NCBI GenBank assembly: GCA_003508835.1 | Contig: PUFA01000003.1 | Location: forward strand, 12,935,501-12,999,500 | DNA length: 64,000 nt | DNA from: Eonycteris spelaea | Lineage: Eukaryota; Chordata; Mammalia; Chiroptera; Pteropodidae | Direction: 5' to 3' | In this document: one piece after another, positions 1 through 10,250 of the stretch | Layout of the letters: each line of letters begins with the position of its first letter | Numbering within the stretch: the stretch's first letter is position 1 | Made by a program: the position numbers and the translations under genes | The notes under the pieces: generated by a model | The model's database searches: none | What the model saw: only the letters and a program-made list of their open reading frames with translations | Told to the model about the DNA's origin: nothing

Positions 1-248
1 AACATTTTTCAGCTCCCCAAGGGAGAGTTAGTTATTTCCTCCTTTAGGTTTCTCCACACTTTGCGCACATCCCCAGTAGGGCAGTGTACCTGACAGGTAG
101 GTCTCACCTTCAGTATTTTTCTGTAAGTGAAGCCAGCTACCTCCCAATAAATATCAAAAGACTGCTGAAGTTACATACATCCCATGCCAACAAAATATCT
201 AGCAGAAGAAAATATTATGTTTCTTGTCTCCTTTTTTAAGAGTAAGGA

Positions 249-268
249 TTTTTTTTTTTTTTTTTTTT
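249..268. repeat. Poly-T tract (20 bases)
   Basis: Uninterrupted run of 20 T. Such a run can be the tail of a retroposon inserted on the minus strand, but the sequence after it (ttagaagcttcccaac) matches no family I know, so it is called only as a homopolymer. Confidence 0.9.
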
Positions 269-564
269 ACTTAGAAGCTTCCCAACAGAGCTACCTATTA
301 TGTCATATGCTCACCTCTAAACCTAGCAAATGTAATGGAATTATCATGGTTAGTTAAATCACTTGGAATAGTGTTATCTTCCCTGATGGGGCAGGTGGCT
401 GAACAGAAGTGGAATTTTTTTGAGAAAGTAGGATAGGAAAATGAGTATTGGGATTAGTAACCAACAGTATTTATTCCAGCAGTGAAGTGGCTTGATTTGA
501 ACGGGATTCTATAGTCTAATACCTGTGATATACATGCACTGTCATTATAAGATATAAAATTAAA

Positions 565-590
565 ATAACAACAACAACAACAACAAACAA
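565..590 (+). repeat. (CAA)n microsatellite
   Basis: Short trinucleotide array of aac/caa units ending in a slightly degenerate caaacaaag. It follows an A-rich stretch, as often seen where a microsatellite grows from an A-rich tail. Confidence 0.85.
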
Positions 591-2080
591 AGACTATTGG
601 AGGATTCCTTCATGAGAAGATGAGCACTTCTTCCTACATAAACTTGTCTCCCAAAATGTGGTTTGAGTTCTAAAAAATCATGTTATTTGCTACTGTTTCT
701 TTCCCTGTAGCAACCTTTGAATTTTGAGACCATGATTTAGAGCTGTCAGCTTAAAGTTCGAGATTATTCTTAAAGGGTAACTCTCAAAAATCTTTGCTTT
801 CTGCTCCTCTATAGTGGTAAAAGCCAAAAAAAGGTTAATTCAACTCAGGGAAAAGACAAGTGTTTTGTTAAGTTGGAAATTGAAATTTTAAGTTAGCTAT
901 CTTAAAACACCTTAATTTCATAGAAACAGATAGGGGATAAAAGTGTTCTGGTGCTATGCAAAAATATTAGAAACCAATTTTGGTATCTATTAAACTTGGG
1001 ACTTAAGGAATTCCCCATGTGGGTTCCTATATAACCATAATAAATGATGAAAATTACCTGCAGTCTATTACCACATTCACAGGTAAGGCCACCTAGGTCT
1101 TAGATTCCTGATGACCAAGTGTTTGTCTCATACCATTGGTCTAAGAATTCTTATGCCAACTGAAGTTCTGTATTAAGCCAAAGACTATAGAAAAGCCTTG
1201 GGGAAAATAAGGAAAAAAATAGCAGCTAAGGTCTTATGATACGCAGTATAAATGAACGATATTGCTTTTATCTATTTCTATTTATTATTGCTGTTCTTCA
1301 TATCTGTTTACATGTGTTCTATTTTGTCCCTTTTTACTCCACAAAAAAAATGTTGCATTCATAACTAAATTTACTATGTAGTCCATAGCTTATAGATGAT
1401 CTGGTAACATCTGGGTGGGATTATGATGGAATTAGATGAGAAATATACAACATATGGAGACTATGGATTCCAAGACAAACAGCATTTCAAGAAGCCTGTG
1501 ATAGTCTCTGTGAATAAAGTAAACAGAGATGCCTTTGAATTGCCTCCTTGCTGGAAGGCAATGATTGTGTTTATGTTTGTCCTCAAGGATCATGTTGGAC
1601 AGGGTCATCCTTGAAATTATGTATGTAGGAAGATGGCAGCCAATGATGTGGGAATAGAGTATCCAAGAAAGAACCAGTGCACTAGACAGCTGGAAGAGCT
1701 GAATAGCAGATGTAAACTGGAACTGTCTCAGGCATATTAGTACCTATGGTCAGCCAAGCTATGCGCAGTATCTTTCTTTATGAACCTGCCTTATCCACAG
1801 ACCAGTGCTTGTGAAATAAGTACTAAAGTATTATTCAAGCATAAGTGGCCATTGATTTAATTAGGATCAGATGTTCTTGTGATTCAAAGGTAACTGGGCC
1901 AGATTCTGTAATATGAACAACAGCATGATCAGTCATAAATGACTCTGCCGAATAGGGTTAATGGTAATCAAATAAGCTAATCAGACTAACTTCTTCTGCA
2001 ATTTGTACTGAAAATATGGAGAATTTTGAATATGCAAGAAATGTGTAAAAACACAAGAGAAATGAAAACACCTTAACTCA

Positions 2081-2111
2081 GGGATGGTACCAAAAATGTT
2101 GGGGACTACTG
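2081..2111 (-). mobile_element. Terminal fragment of a MER1-like hAT DNA transposon
   Basis: The stretch gggatggtaccaaaaa followed by tgttggggactactg is close to the reverse complement of the first about 31 bases of the MER1-like element at 2844-3067 in this window (cagtggtccctaaccttt...). It therefore looks like one end of a second copy in the opposite orientation, with nothing else of that copy recognised. Short, so confidence is moderate. Confidence 0.55.
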
Positions 2112-2843
2112 ATTTAGAGGATACATACACTTATGCATATTTGTTTGTGTGTATGTTCATGTATATATTAATACTTATGTCATTTAACAAGTAGCTTGGA
2201 AAAGAATACTTGCTTTCATAGCATGTTTTCAGGAGTTTTAGGGAATATACCAGGAGAAATTATGTCCTCTGAACTCACTTCTTCATTTGTTTGGATCACA
2301 CATACCACCAAGAAGAAAAATCAATGCAAATCTAGATTATTGCAGCATGAATTTGAAGTCATCAAATTACACAATCAGAGATTCTATGATAGGAAGAACA
2401 TTTAGAGTTCATCTCAATAGGTATACATAGAATCAATAATTGAAATAGTGAATGAAAAAGCCAATGAATCTAATAAGAGCTCTATGTAATGCTTACATAT
2501 TATTATTGCCTTAAATTATTTACTTTTTCATGCATATTTATTAACACATCTGTACTCTTCACTCAGTGTTTGCATCATGTCTTATGTATGGGACATAATT
2601 AAAATGTTCTATGTACAGCTTTATTGAATCTACACTGTCAGAGATATCTGTGCCAAATGGAGAGAAATAGATATTCATTTTTTCATTAATCAGTCCGTAA
2701 AGATTTATTGAATGTTGAAAGAGTTATAAAGGTGCAAGATAGTATAAGATAAAATGTATATTCATAAATAAACAACAAAGGAATTCTACCCCAAAATCTG
2801 TAAATTTAGAAAAAATAATCTGTAATACAAATATCTTTTAGAG
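2112..2843. other. Non-coding interval, possible L2/MIR tail
   Basis: AT-rich, no exon seen. Around 2675-2755 the sequence ttcattttttcattaatcag and the following tttattgaatg region resemble the reverse complement of the L2/MIR 3' tail (ttcattcattcaacaaatatttattgag). The match is too eroded for a firm call. Confidence 0.35.
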
Positions 2844-3067
2844 CAGTGGTCCCTAACCTTTTTGGCACCAAGAACTGGTGCTCCTATGAGAATCTAATGC
2901 CTGATGATCTGAGGTGGAGCTGAGGCAGTGATGCTAGCACTGGGGAGTGGCTGCAAATACAGAAGAAGCTTTGTTTGCTCCCCTCCTGCTCCCCACCTGC
3001 TGTGCAGCCCAGTTCCTAACAGGCCACTGATTGGTACTGGTACACAGCCCAGAAGATGGGGACCCTG
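2844..3067 (-). mobile_element. MER1-like non-autonomous hAT-Charlie DNA transposon
   Basis: Begins cagtggtccctaaccttttt and ends with ggggaccctg, which are terminal inverted repeats of the CAGnGGTCCCCAACC type. Internal blocks gagaatctaatgcctgatga, gctgcaaatacagaagaagc and gttcctaacaggccactgat follow the order expected for this family as I remember it (MER1, mobilised by Charlie-type transposases). At about 224 bp it is shorter than a full copy, with the middle missing. An 8-bp target duplication is not clear. No transposase is encoded. Confidence 0.75.
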
Positions 3068-3619
3068 TAGAGAATTCTGAGGTCTTACAGATAGTTATTT
3101 TTATTGTTGATAGGGTCATCCTGGTATGGACAAATAATTGTATTTCCAAAAGTATATCTACCTAATTTTACTGACTTTAATTTCTTCCTCTTAATATTCA
3201 CCTTCCTAAAACACCCAGTCAAAGGGCAGATACGATTGAACAATTCCTTAATTATCAATCATAGTCCCTTCCATGGATTCCATTTCACTTTTCTCTTCTT
3301 TTCTGTTTCTCTGAATCTTTCTCCTTCAGCTCCCTCTGAAAGGTAAGAAGAACTACTAAAATTCTCTTACTGTGTTACTAGACCTAAACTCCCTGAAGTC
3401 AAGAACTAATTTTTTGTGTTTGTGTTTTGTTTTCAGTACTGAGATCTCCACGCCTTCCACAAGGTGGCCTTCATTTAGGAGCTTAGTGTGTATATTTTGT
3501 AAAATGTAAGAAAGGACTATGTATGCTTTGCTTTTAGTCTTGATTTCCCTGTTGAGCTTCGGACTGGTTGTTGTATGGATCAATGCTCAGCATGAATATG
3601 TTCAGGCTTCTCAATCAAG
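3068..3619. other. Non-coding interval, nothing firm
   Basis: No gene recognised. The stretch near 3375-3412 (actccctgaagtcaagaact) is reminiscent of the L2 3' region (ctccttgagggcagggact), but the similarity is limited. Confidence 0.4.
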
Positions 3620-3633
3620 ATTTCTAAAACACA
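3620..3633 (+). repeat. Left target-site duplication of L1 insertion
   Basis: atttctaaaacaca. The identical 14 bases recur at 4089-4102, directly after the A-rich tail of the L1 fragment between them. This is the expected signature of target-primed reverse transcription. Confidence 0.85.
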
Positions 3634-4088
3634 TGTCACATGAATGACCTAAAGAGTATTATGCTAAGTGAAGTAAATCAGACAGAGAAAGACAAATACG
3701 ATGTGATTTCACTTATAGATGGAATCTAAAAAACAAAATAAATGAACAAAAAACACAGAAATAAACTCATAGATAAAGAGAACAAACTGATGGTTTCCAG
3801 ACGAGAGAGGGATTATTTGGGGTCGGGGGACTGGATGAAAAGAAGAAGAGATTAAGAAGTACAAATTAGTTATTACAAAATAGTCACAGGGATGTAAAGT
3901 ACAGCATAAGGAATATAGTCAGTAATATTGTAATAACTATGTATGGTGCCAGGTAGGTACCAGACTTATTGTGGGGATCACTTTGTAAAGTATATAAATG
4001 TCTAACCACTATGTTATACACCTGAAACTAATATAATGTTTAATGTCAGCTGTAATCAAAAAATTAAAAAATTAAAAAATTAAAAACA
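3634..4088 (+). mobile_element. 5'-truncated LINE-1, 3' UTR and A-rich tail
   Basis: Reads in the sense direction through hallmark L1 3'-end blocks: gctaagtgaagtaaatcaga, gatttcacttatagatggaa, a G-rich stretch near 3815-3832 (ggggtcgggggactgg), gggatgtaaagtacagcata, taataactatgtatggtgcc, taaatgtctaaccactatg and acacctgaaactaatataat. It ends in a tail of repeated aaaaatt units. Only the last about 450 bases inserted, so it carries no ORF1 or ORF2. The 14-bp flanking duplication is perfect, so the insertion is younger than the MIR/L2 layer. The 3' UTR type is the one I associate with bats and related laurasiatherians. Confidence 0.9.
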
Positions 4089-4102
4089 ATTTCTAAAACA
4101 CA
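4089..4102 (+). repeat. Right target-site duplication of L1 insertion
   Basis: atttctaaaacaca, an exact copy of 3620-3633, bounding the L1 tail. Confidence 0.85.
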
Positions 4103-6014
4103 CATAACTATACAAAATAAATCATCTTCAAATCAAGATAAACCTAAACATTGTTCATTATTGCAAGTACCCTGATAACTGAATTTCTGGACTGTTGAAA
4201 CCAGAGACCCAGAACATCAGAGCTCCAAATAGAGCTCCCAGTGGCTTATCTTAACACCACAGAGTTTCCTAGGAGAACTAACACAATGAGCGATCCTTTT
4301 AGTCAGTACATTTAGATGATCTACCCTGGGTGATTCTAGTTCCTTCTCTCCACTTTATAACAGGCTTCTTAAAATTACTGTCCTGCAAATAAATATTCTA
4401 CAAACTCTTTTTATTTTTTAAGTCAAAATCTGTTGCTACTTAATGCATTGCCATTGACCTGGGATTGGAAATCATTAAAAAAAAAAAAATCATTTAGAGA
4501 GTCTTCAAGATTTCAAGCAAGAAAACATGCACTATTTTTCTGATATGGCATTGTCCATCAGCAAATAGTTTTGAACTAAACTTTGAATTTTTTTTTTTTG
4601 GCCCAAAGAAAACAGAACACTGCAGAAACAAATAAGATGTGTCACAATAATTTACGATTTACCATCCCTCTCTCAGATCTCTTGTTGCCCTTAGCAATCC
4701 CTGAAGCAGAAACAAACAAAACAAATCCTTTCAGCATATCTTCATGAAACTGTCTGGGATGTGACAAAACTTTGAGAAACAGTTTTGTGATAATGGTTTT
4801 GCACTTTATTGGTACTTCTCCAGAGGAGGTGGTGAATGGCTGCTTTCAAATACATAGAGCTATCAAAGGCTAAAGTCAATAAAAACCACTGGAGAATAAT
4901 TGGGGAGGGAAGAAAAAGGGAGAAAAAAAGAGCATAAAAGGAATGAAAAGAAAAGAAGGACCTATAAATATCAAAGCCTAAGGAGTATATTTCGTGGGAA
5001 TAGATGATGCAAAACAAAATTGGGAATAGTTATTGGAGGACCAAGGGAGGCAAATAAAACAATGAGATATATGATGCCTGTCTTCTTGCTTCAAGTCTAG
5101 CTCATCAAACAGTTTTTCATTCCATTTTGTATATGAGTTTCATCTGACTACTGCCAGCAGAAAGCGCTTGGATTTTTCTGACTTTTTTTCACTGTCAAAG
5201 GAAATAATAAGTTGATGAGATTCAAAGGCGGTAATATAACGTCCTTTTCAAGAATGAGAAAAAATACAAATTGAGTTTTGTGTTGATGAATAAAGCATTT
5301 CTATTTTTTATGTTCTTTGAAAATAATAGTATCATTAATGATAATAAACAATAAAGTACTTTATTATACTAGAGACAAAGGCTTGTCTGAGACAGAAGGC
5401 CAGAATTTGTTGAAAAAAAAATGTACTTATTTTACCGCTTAACATACCATGGGCTATATTATGCAATTACAAGAACTTAGAACTAGTTTTTCATTTCTTG
5501 GAGTACTGGAGTGATAAATTACTAAAAAATATCCTACTGAATTGGCAGGGCTGATTAAGTGAGCTAACTTGGGCACCTCTGCTGTACAAGTGCCCACAGA
5601 GATGGCAGGCAACCTCTGTTTGGAAATAATAACTCACAAGGTGTAGGTGGGCAAGTTATTGAATCAGAAAAGTAAAGGAACCTGTTTATGATTTTCAAAG
5701 TAGGTTGGTTTAGCATAGACATGCCAGAGAAGGAAGATGCCAGCCAATATGGGCAGATAGTCACTCAGAGACCCAGCCAGGACACTGCTTTGAAGTCAAA
5801 CTCTAGTAGCCTAGAATCAATGAAGGGTAGAAAGAGCCTACACAAATGCCAAAGATAGTGATTCTTCCCTTAGGGATCAGAGAAGAAGAATCATGAGCCA
5901 GAGAAAGTGAATGTATTGGGTATGGCAGGATAGAAACGATTTCATAAACTGGATAGATCAGGTGCACTGGAGATATGAGATTACAATTTTAGAAGAAATA
6001 GAATTAAGTGATTC
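4103..6014. other. Unique non-coding DNA
   Basis: About 1.9 kb in which I recognise no exon, RNA gene or assignable repeat. It contains A-runs near 4477-4490 and a T-run near 4588-4598. The 91-codon minus-strand frame over 4742-5017 has a Phe/Ser/Leu-rich product typical of translated purine-rich DNA and is not taken as a gene. Confidence 0.5.
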
Positions 6015-6130
6015 CATGTTTAGAGTCATTTCTTGGCTCTGCCATCAATAATTTCTGTGACTTTTAACAAGCTCTCTAAGTGTCTAGTATCTGGTTTTCT
6101 CATTACTAACACGAGAGGACAAAACTAAAT
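6015..6130 (+). mobile_element. MIR SINE fragment
   Basis: The order ttggctctgccatcaataat, tctgtgacttttaacaagct, then ctggttttctcattact follows the MIR consensus as I recall it (ctggctctgccacttactag, gtgaccttgggcaagtcact, tcagtttcctcatctgtaaa). MIR is an ancient tRNA-derived CORE-SINE. This copy lacks the 3' tail. Confidence 0.65.
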
Positions 6131-6244
6131 GTTTTCAAAGTACTGCCCTACTCGAGACACCATTATGTTCTATTCATGATAGTGTTTGCCATTACATGGT
6201 GCTCTGCACCTCCAAATGTATTTATGTAATAGTGTTTGCTTTTT

Positions 6245-6392
6245 TCAAACAGTTCTGTGTAGTAGCTCATATAGAAAACACTGTAGCTCATTTTAAAGAC
6301 AAGAAAATGAAGGCTTAGAGTAAGATAACTTTCTCAAGGTTGCTTAGCTAATTAGCATCAAGGCAAAGACTAGAAATGTTGGTCAGCTATAA
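6245..6392 (-). mobile_element. MIR SINE fragment, antisense
   Basis: tttaaagacaagaaaatgaa, gcttagagtaagataactt, ctcaaggttgcttagctaa and gcaaagactagaaatg follow the reverse-complemented MIR order (ttttacagatgaggaaactg, ggttaagtgacttgcccaag, gtggcagagccaggattc). It lies head-on to the sense MIR about 100 bp upstream. Confidence 0.7.
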
Positions 6393-6589
6393 CTACATCA
6401 CATTATTCCTTTCAGTAAGAATTTTAAAGCTTTATGTAAGGAATACAATAATCCTGCATTTTCTTCAATTGCCTTATATGAACAAGGATTAAAAACTAAC
6501 TGAAAAATATAGAAAAGTCAGGATTGAAAAAAGAGAAAGCCTGTACATTTATTTGTATTTTGAAAGAAAATGTAAGCAAAATTAAACAG

Positions 6590-6665
6590 CCAATTCTTCA
6601 GCAAATTTGTATTGAAGATGAACAATGAGCAAGGTCCTATATTAGGTATTGTGGGAAACAGCAAA
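6590..6665 (-). mobile_element. L2-type LINE 3' tail, antisense (weak)
   Basis: ttcagcaaatttgtattgaa followed by gagcaaggtcctatattagg resembles the antisense L2 3' end (ttcaacaaatatttattgag, gtgccaggcactgtgctagg). The match is short and eroded. Confidence 0.4.
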
Positions 6666-7560
6666 ATTTTTTTAAAAAACAGCATCTTGTCCAGCTAGAG
6701 TTTCTATAATCTAATAAGAACATCAAATATGTCTAAAAGAAATCTTGTTATAAACCTGAAATATAATGAATGGTTTAAAGTATAACGTTTTGAAATTTCA
6801 GAAAAGGGTCAAATCAAGTCGCATTCTAGACTTGAAAATCCGAAAATTTGGAAGTTGAGTTTGGAAATAAAGTGGAACATCACACCTTGAGAATTTTTAA
6901 GGGTTAAAAATCTGTCAAATTAAGTAATGCATGTTGGTTAGTGCAGGAAATTAGAAATGAGTGAAAAGATAATTAGAGCTCTCTGAAGCTCATTGTAAAG
7001 TGGTAGCCACACAAGAATACATCACATCACTTTGTTCATATTTTTCCCTGCCTCCCTTTCTCTTTTTCCTCACCTTTATTCCTTGTCTTAATTTCTGTTT
7101 TCAATGGACCCAAGATAAGATAATAATAACCTGTGTTTAATGATGCAGAACTTCATAAAGAAAAAAGTGTGAGAGCGTAGGTTTAGTGAAACAAGGTATA
7201 TTATACTAAAGAGTTCTCAAAGAATTTTTATATTAATACAAACATTATGGGTTAATAGAACTAAGTAAATTCATCAGCATAAGTATAATTCTTCCTCAGT
7301 TGATAATGTGTATGTAGAGAAGTCTCAAAACTATAATATTTTAGATATGTATAATTATATTAATGATCATTTGTAAACTTAGTTATAAATCTAAATATTA
7401 TATGAGAAAAAATATGTGAAGAGGGTAGCATAGTTATTCTTACATCAATGTGTATATTTTGATTTAAAAAAATTAAGTGAAATGAAAATGTTTGCAATAT
7501 AAGGATGTGCTGAAATTCATATGTCATTTAATTATAATACATGCATTGAAAAGAACAGGG
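6666..7560. other. AT-rich unique non-coding DNA
   Basis: No exon, RNA gene or clear transposon seen. Very AT-rich around 7200-7500. Confidence 0.45.
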
Positions 7561-7690
7561 AATTAGGGTCAGCACTCTTAGATTCGGATTCCTGTTCTGG
7601 CAAAAGTTAGTCTTTTAAACTGAGTAAGTCATGTCATTTTCTGGACCTCAGTCAAATGAGCAAATTGGACGAGTCACAATTGCAAATTAT
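7561..7690 (+). mobile_element. MIR SINE fragment (weak)
   Basis: gattcggattcctgttctgg, gagtaagtcatgtcattttc and tggacctcagtcaaatgagc are spaced like the MIR blocks gattcaaatcctggctctg, gggcaagtcacttaacctc and ctcagtttcctcatctg. Eroded. Two overlapping plus-strand frames (7631-7816 and 7656-7991) begin in it and are judged spurious. Confidence 0.45.
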
Positions 7691-8265
7691 GTACTACAAA
7701 GCAAGAGTCCAGAAAGATGCTCTTTGGGAAAAAAAAAAAAGTGCTGTGATAAAATATATTGGAGAAAGAGTCCAACATTCCCAATTTGTAGATTCTCAAG
7801 ATGTAGTGCATATTAAAGGCTCAGAAAAGTCCCATAGTAACGAAATCTGTTTACTTTCATTTCAACATTTTCCAAATGTAAGATATTTCGAGATTTGTTT
7901 TTCTATTGAAGATGTATATCTTATTTACATAGTTTTCTGTGAATCAAATTTTTGGAGATGCAGGAATAGTTTTAGAGCCTTAAAATCCTAGGATTCTAAT
8001 GTGCAAGGTGGTCTCACCAGAAGGATTGAACTGAAATTTGAGATCTCATACACTATCTTCCACCCAGAACCAGCGTGAGTGGACAGAGCCAGGCAGGGAA
8101 TCCAATGAAACAGAGAACTCGAGAAGGAAAAACAAAGACGTGTAGCTTCCTGCTGTGGTAGTGGTGAAATCAAGTTTTGGTGAATCAAGAAATATGAAGT
8201 ATGACATGGAGTTCTAGATTCAGACTTGAAGAAGAGCTTCTGATATATCAACTGATCTTTTAGAT
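7691..8265. other. Non-coding interval, nothing recognised
   Basis: Includes a 12-base A run near 7729-7740. No assignable repeat or exon. Confidence 0.4.
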
Positions 8266-8395
8266 CAGGGGTTTTCAATTTCGGCACTATTGACATTTGG
8301 GGCTGGAGAGGTACAGTTGCAGAGATACAGTCTTCTGCATTTTGGAGTACTCAGTAGCAACTAGTGGCTGTTACTCACTAGAAGTTATAATAATG
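8266..8395 (-). mobile_element. MER20 hAT-Charlie DNA transposon fragment
   Basis: caggggttttcaatttcggc, then actattgacatttggggct, mirrors the antisense start of MER20 (cagggtttctcaacctcggc, actattgacattttgggccg). Later blocks gcattttggagtactcagta and caactagtggctgttactca correspond to its middle. The distal end is missing. MER20 copies have been reported in mammalian regulatory elements; nothing here tests that. Confidence 0.75.
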
Positions 8396-8479
8396 AGGAG
8401 GCAAAATAGAGGACAGTCCCATGTGCCCTACATGGGCACAAAGAACACATAAAAGACATATCCGGAGAAAATGTGAAAG

Positions 8480-8592
8480 CAGGAAGTAGGAAAGGAAAAA
8501 TGGAGTGAAAGAGGAGAGATGAAGAGAAAGAGGAAATGGGGGGAAAAGGTATAGAGAAAGAAAGAAGGGGAGAGGAAAGAAAGAAAAGAGGC
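8480..8592 (+). repeat. Purine-rich (GA) low-complexity tract
   Basis: Mostly G and A on the plus strand with irregular gaaa/gagg units, interrupted by occasional pyrimidines. A degenerate polypurine stretch, not a clean microsatellite. Confidence 0.8.
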
Positions 8593-8659
8593 TTAGAATT
8601 ATTTCAACTCTACAGTGGAGGAGTTGAAGGATAAGGTTGCCCGATGTCTTTTCTAGATC

Positions 8660-8885
8660 ATCTGTAAGCAGTGTAAGCTTTGAAGACGAAAAGACCTGAT
8701 TTTATTCATAATTTATATCTTCTTATGTCATTTTCAGTAGTTCAGTTAACCTCTCTGAGCTTCCTCTTCTTGTCTGTAAAATGTAAATTACAATTTTGCT
8801 GGCTTATTTAACATGCTAGAGAAAATGTATGTAATGAGCTTAGTACTTTGCTGAGAATTTAATAAATGGCAGTTGCTTTTATTAT
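8660..8885 (+). mobile_element. MIR SINE
   Basis: cagttaacctctctgagctt, cttcttgtctgtaaaatgta, tgtatgtaatgagcttagta and aatttaataaatggcagttg follow the MIR order through to its 3' end (cacttaacctctctgagcct, cctcatctgtaaaatgggga, gtaaagcgcttagcacagtg, gctcaataaatg). One of the more complete MIRs in the window. Confidence 0.8.
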
Positions 8886-8954
8886 TGCTATTTTTAAATT
8901 GGGACTTAACCGTGTACTTTTTTTTTCCACTTAACTTCATAGGTCTATTATTCT

Positions 8955-9335
8955 GACCTTTTATTAGTCAGTCTGTGACAAGTTATGTTGCTATAATAAG
9001 CAACTTAAAAATCTCAGAGGCTTAACTGACACTCTAGTTCATGTCTATTTTGTGTCAGTGAGGTCTCTGCTCTAATCTATTCCTGCTTGCAGACATGAGC
9101 TGATAGTTTCCATACTCTGGAAAGGCAACTGGTACCATGGTAGGAGGAGAATCATGCAGCTTCTATTAAACAAGTCCCCTAAAAGGGATATACATTACTG
9201 CTGCTCACATTTCTTTGGTTAAAGCAAGACACAAGGCCACATGACCAACTTGGAGGGGGCAGTGAAATGCAACTCTGTCACATGCTCAGGAAAGGAGATG
9301 TTATGAAAACTATCAAAAACACATCTTACCAACCA
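8955..9335 (+). mobile_element. Old interspersed repeat, possibly LTR-derived
   Basis: Blocks tgttgctataataagcaact, aaaaatctcagaggctta, agttcatgtctattttgtgt, tgctcacatttctttggtta and ccacatgaccaacttggag are shared in kind with 31845-32190 in this window and match a common mammalian repeat that I recall as 'gctgtaacaaacaac... ctcagtggctta... ttggccaaagcaagtcacatgg'. I believe it is an ERV-related LTR, but I am not certain of the family. It contains no reading frame of note. Confidence 0.55.
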
Positions 9336-9359
9336 AGTTTATGACTCCCATACCTCACC

Positions 9360-9490
9360 AACCAAGTTTCTTCATTGATAAAATAAGTTGTTATGAAAAG
9401 TACAGTAGTTAACACATGTCAAACATTTAGAACAATGTTTAGCAGATGGTAGTCATGCAGTCGTTGCTAGCTATTGAGATCTATTGCTTT
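9360..9490 (+). mobile_element. MIR SINE, 3' half
   Basis: cttcattgataaaataagtt, cacatgtcaaacatttagaa and caatgtttagcagatggtag parallel the MIR 3' half (cctcatctgtaaaatgggga, tgtaaagcacttagaacagt, gcctggcacatagtaagtg). Confidence 0.6.
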
Positions 9491-9509
9491 TGGAAACTCT
9501 TTTAAGACT

Positions 9510-9612
9510 CGAGCCATGATCTGTGCTGTCTTGACACCCCATCTGCACATTGCCTGGTGCTTTGCAGTGACTAGTTACTCAATAAATATCTGTTGAGTTG
9601 AATTGAATAGTG
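9510..9612 (+). mobile_element. L2 LINE 3' end
   Basis: ctgtcttgacaccccatctg, attgcctggtgctttgcagt, gttactcaataaatatctgt and tgagttgaattgaat follow the L2 3' end (gactgtctttttc, agcacagtgcctggcacata, ggcgctcaataaatatttgt, tgaatgaatgaat). Sense orientation. Confidence 0.65.
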
Positions 9613-10135
9613 TTCCAGCAACATGGCTGGGACCACCCACCAGCTGGCAGACTAAGCACATGTAAGTCTATCAGTTTCATTTCCCCTGCCAAATACCAAG
9701 GCACTCCACGAAGCATCCCTTAGCTGCGATTCTCCGCTTTGGCAACCTAATTGACCTTAATGTAAATGCTCCCAGCCACATAAAACATGTTGTGAAGTGC
9801 ACAACAGCAGTCGCGGTTGACTGCCAGCTGCCATCACACTATGTGTATGCACTTTATTCCTCCACAAATCCTCCTGAATATAACAAATAACAATGCCTTT
9901 CTTAGAACTCCCAACCGTCAGCACACATGATATCAGTGGCACATTTTAATGACTTCTGCAAAAAAGAAAAGATATACAGCTTTAACATGAGGACCTGCAT
10001 CCTTGTACACAGACACTGTTGGATTTCAGCCTAGGAGAGGTCCCCACCTATCTAGAGCCTAATTGGATTCTGCTCCTTTGCATTACCTGCACAATTAAAT
10101 ATGAGGCCACGGGGGAAAATGTGCATTAGGAAAAA
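9613..10135. other. Unique DNA with candidate conserved non-coding segment
   Basis: No repeat recognised. From about 9690 to 9990 the sequence is compositionally richer, with several CpG dinucleotides, and contains short patterns such as cagcagtcgcggttgactgc and taattgacctt. It reads like unique regulatory DNA rather than decayed repeat. This is an impression only; cross-species alignment would decide it. Confidence 0.3.
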
Positions 10136-10250
10136 AAGTGAGTTCTAGTCTCCTCTCTGCCACCATCCTGCTGAGGGACTCGGAGCATCTTACTTAATTT
10201 TTCTGGGTATTAATTTATGCATCTATCAAATGTTTGCAGGACCTTTTCTC
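10136..10250 (+). mobile_element. MIR SINE fragment
   Basis: ctctctgccaccatcctgct, gagggactcggagcatctta, cttaatttttctgggtatta and tgcatctatcaaatg follow MIR block order (ctctgccacttactagctg, gaccttgggcaagtcact, taacctctctgagcctc, cctcatctgtaaaatg). Diverged. Confidence 0.55.

Larger units (their letters stand above)
1..2080. other. Unique non-coding DNA, no gene recognised
   Basis: AT-rich sequence in which I recognise no exon, RNA gene or assignable transposon. The only clear structures are a 20-base T run at 249-268 and a short (CAA)n array near 565-590. Reading frames here are short and show no familiar domain. Very old repeats may be present below what can be recognised by eye. Confidence 0.5.

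Noticed and set aside
7631..7991. Two overlapping plus frames of 61 and 111 codons
   Set aside because: They begin in a probable MIR fragment and cross an A-run; the products match nothing and have no splice context that I could defend.
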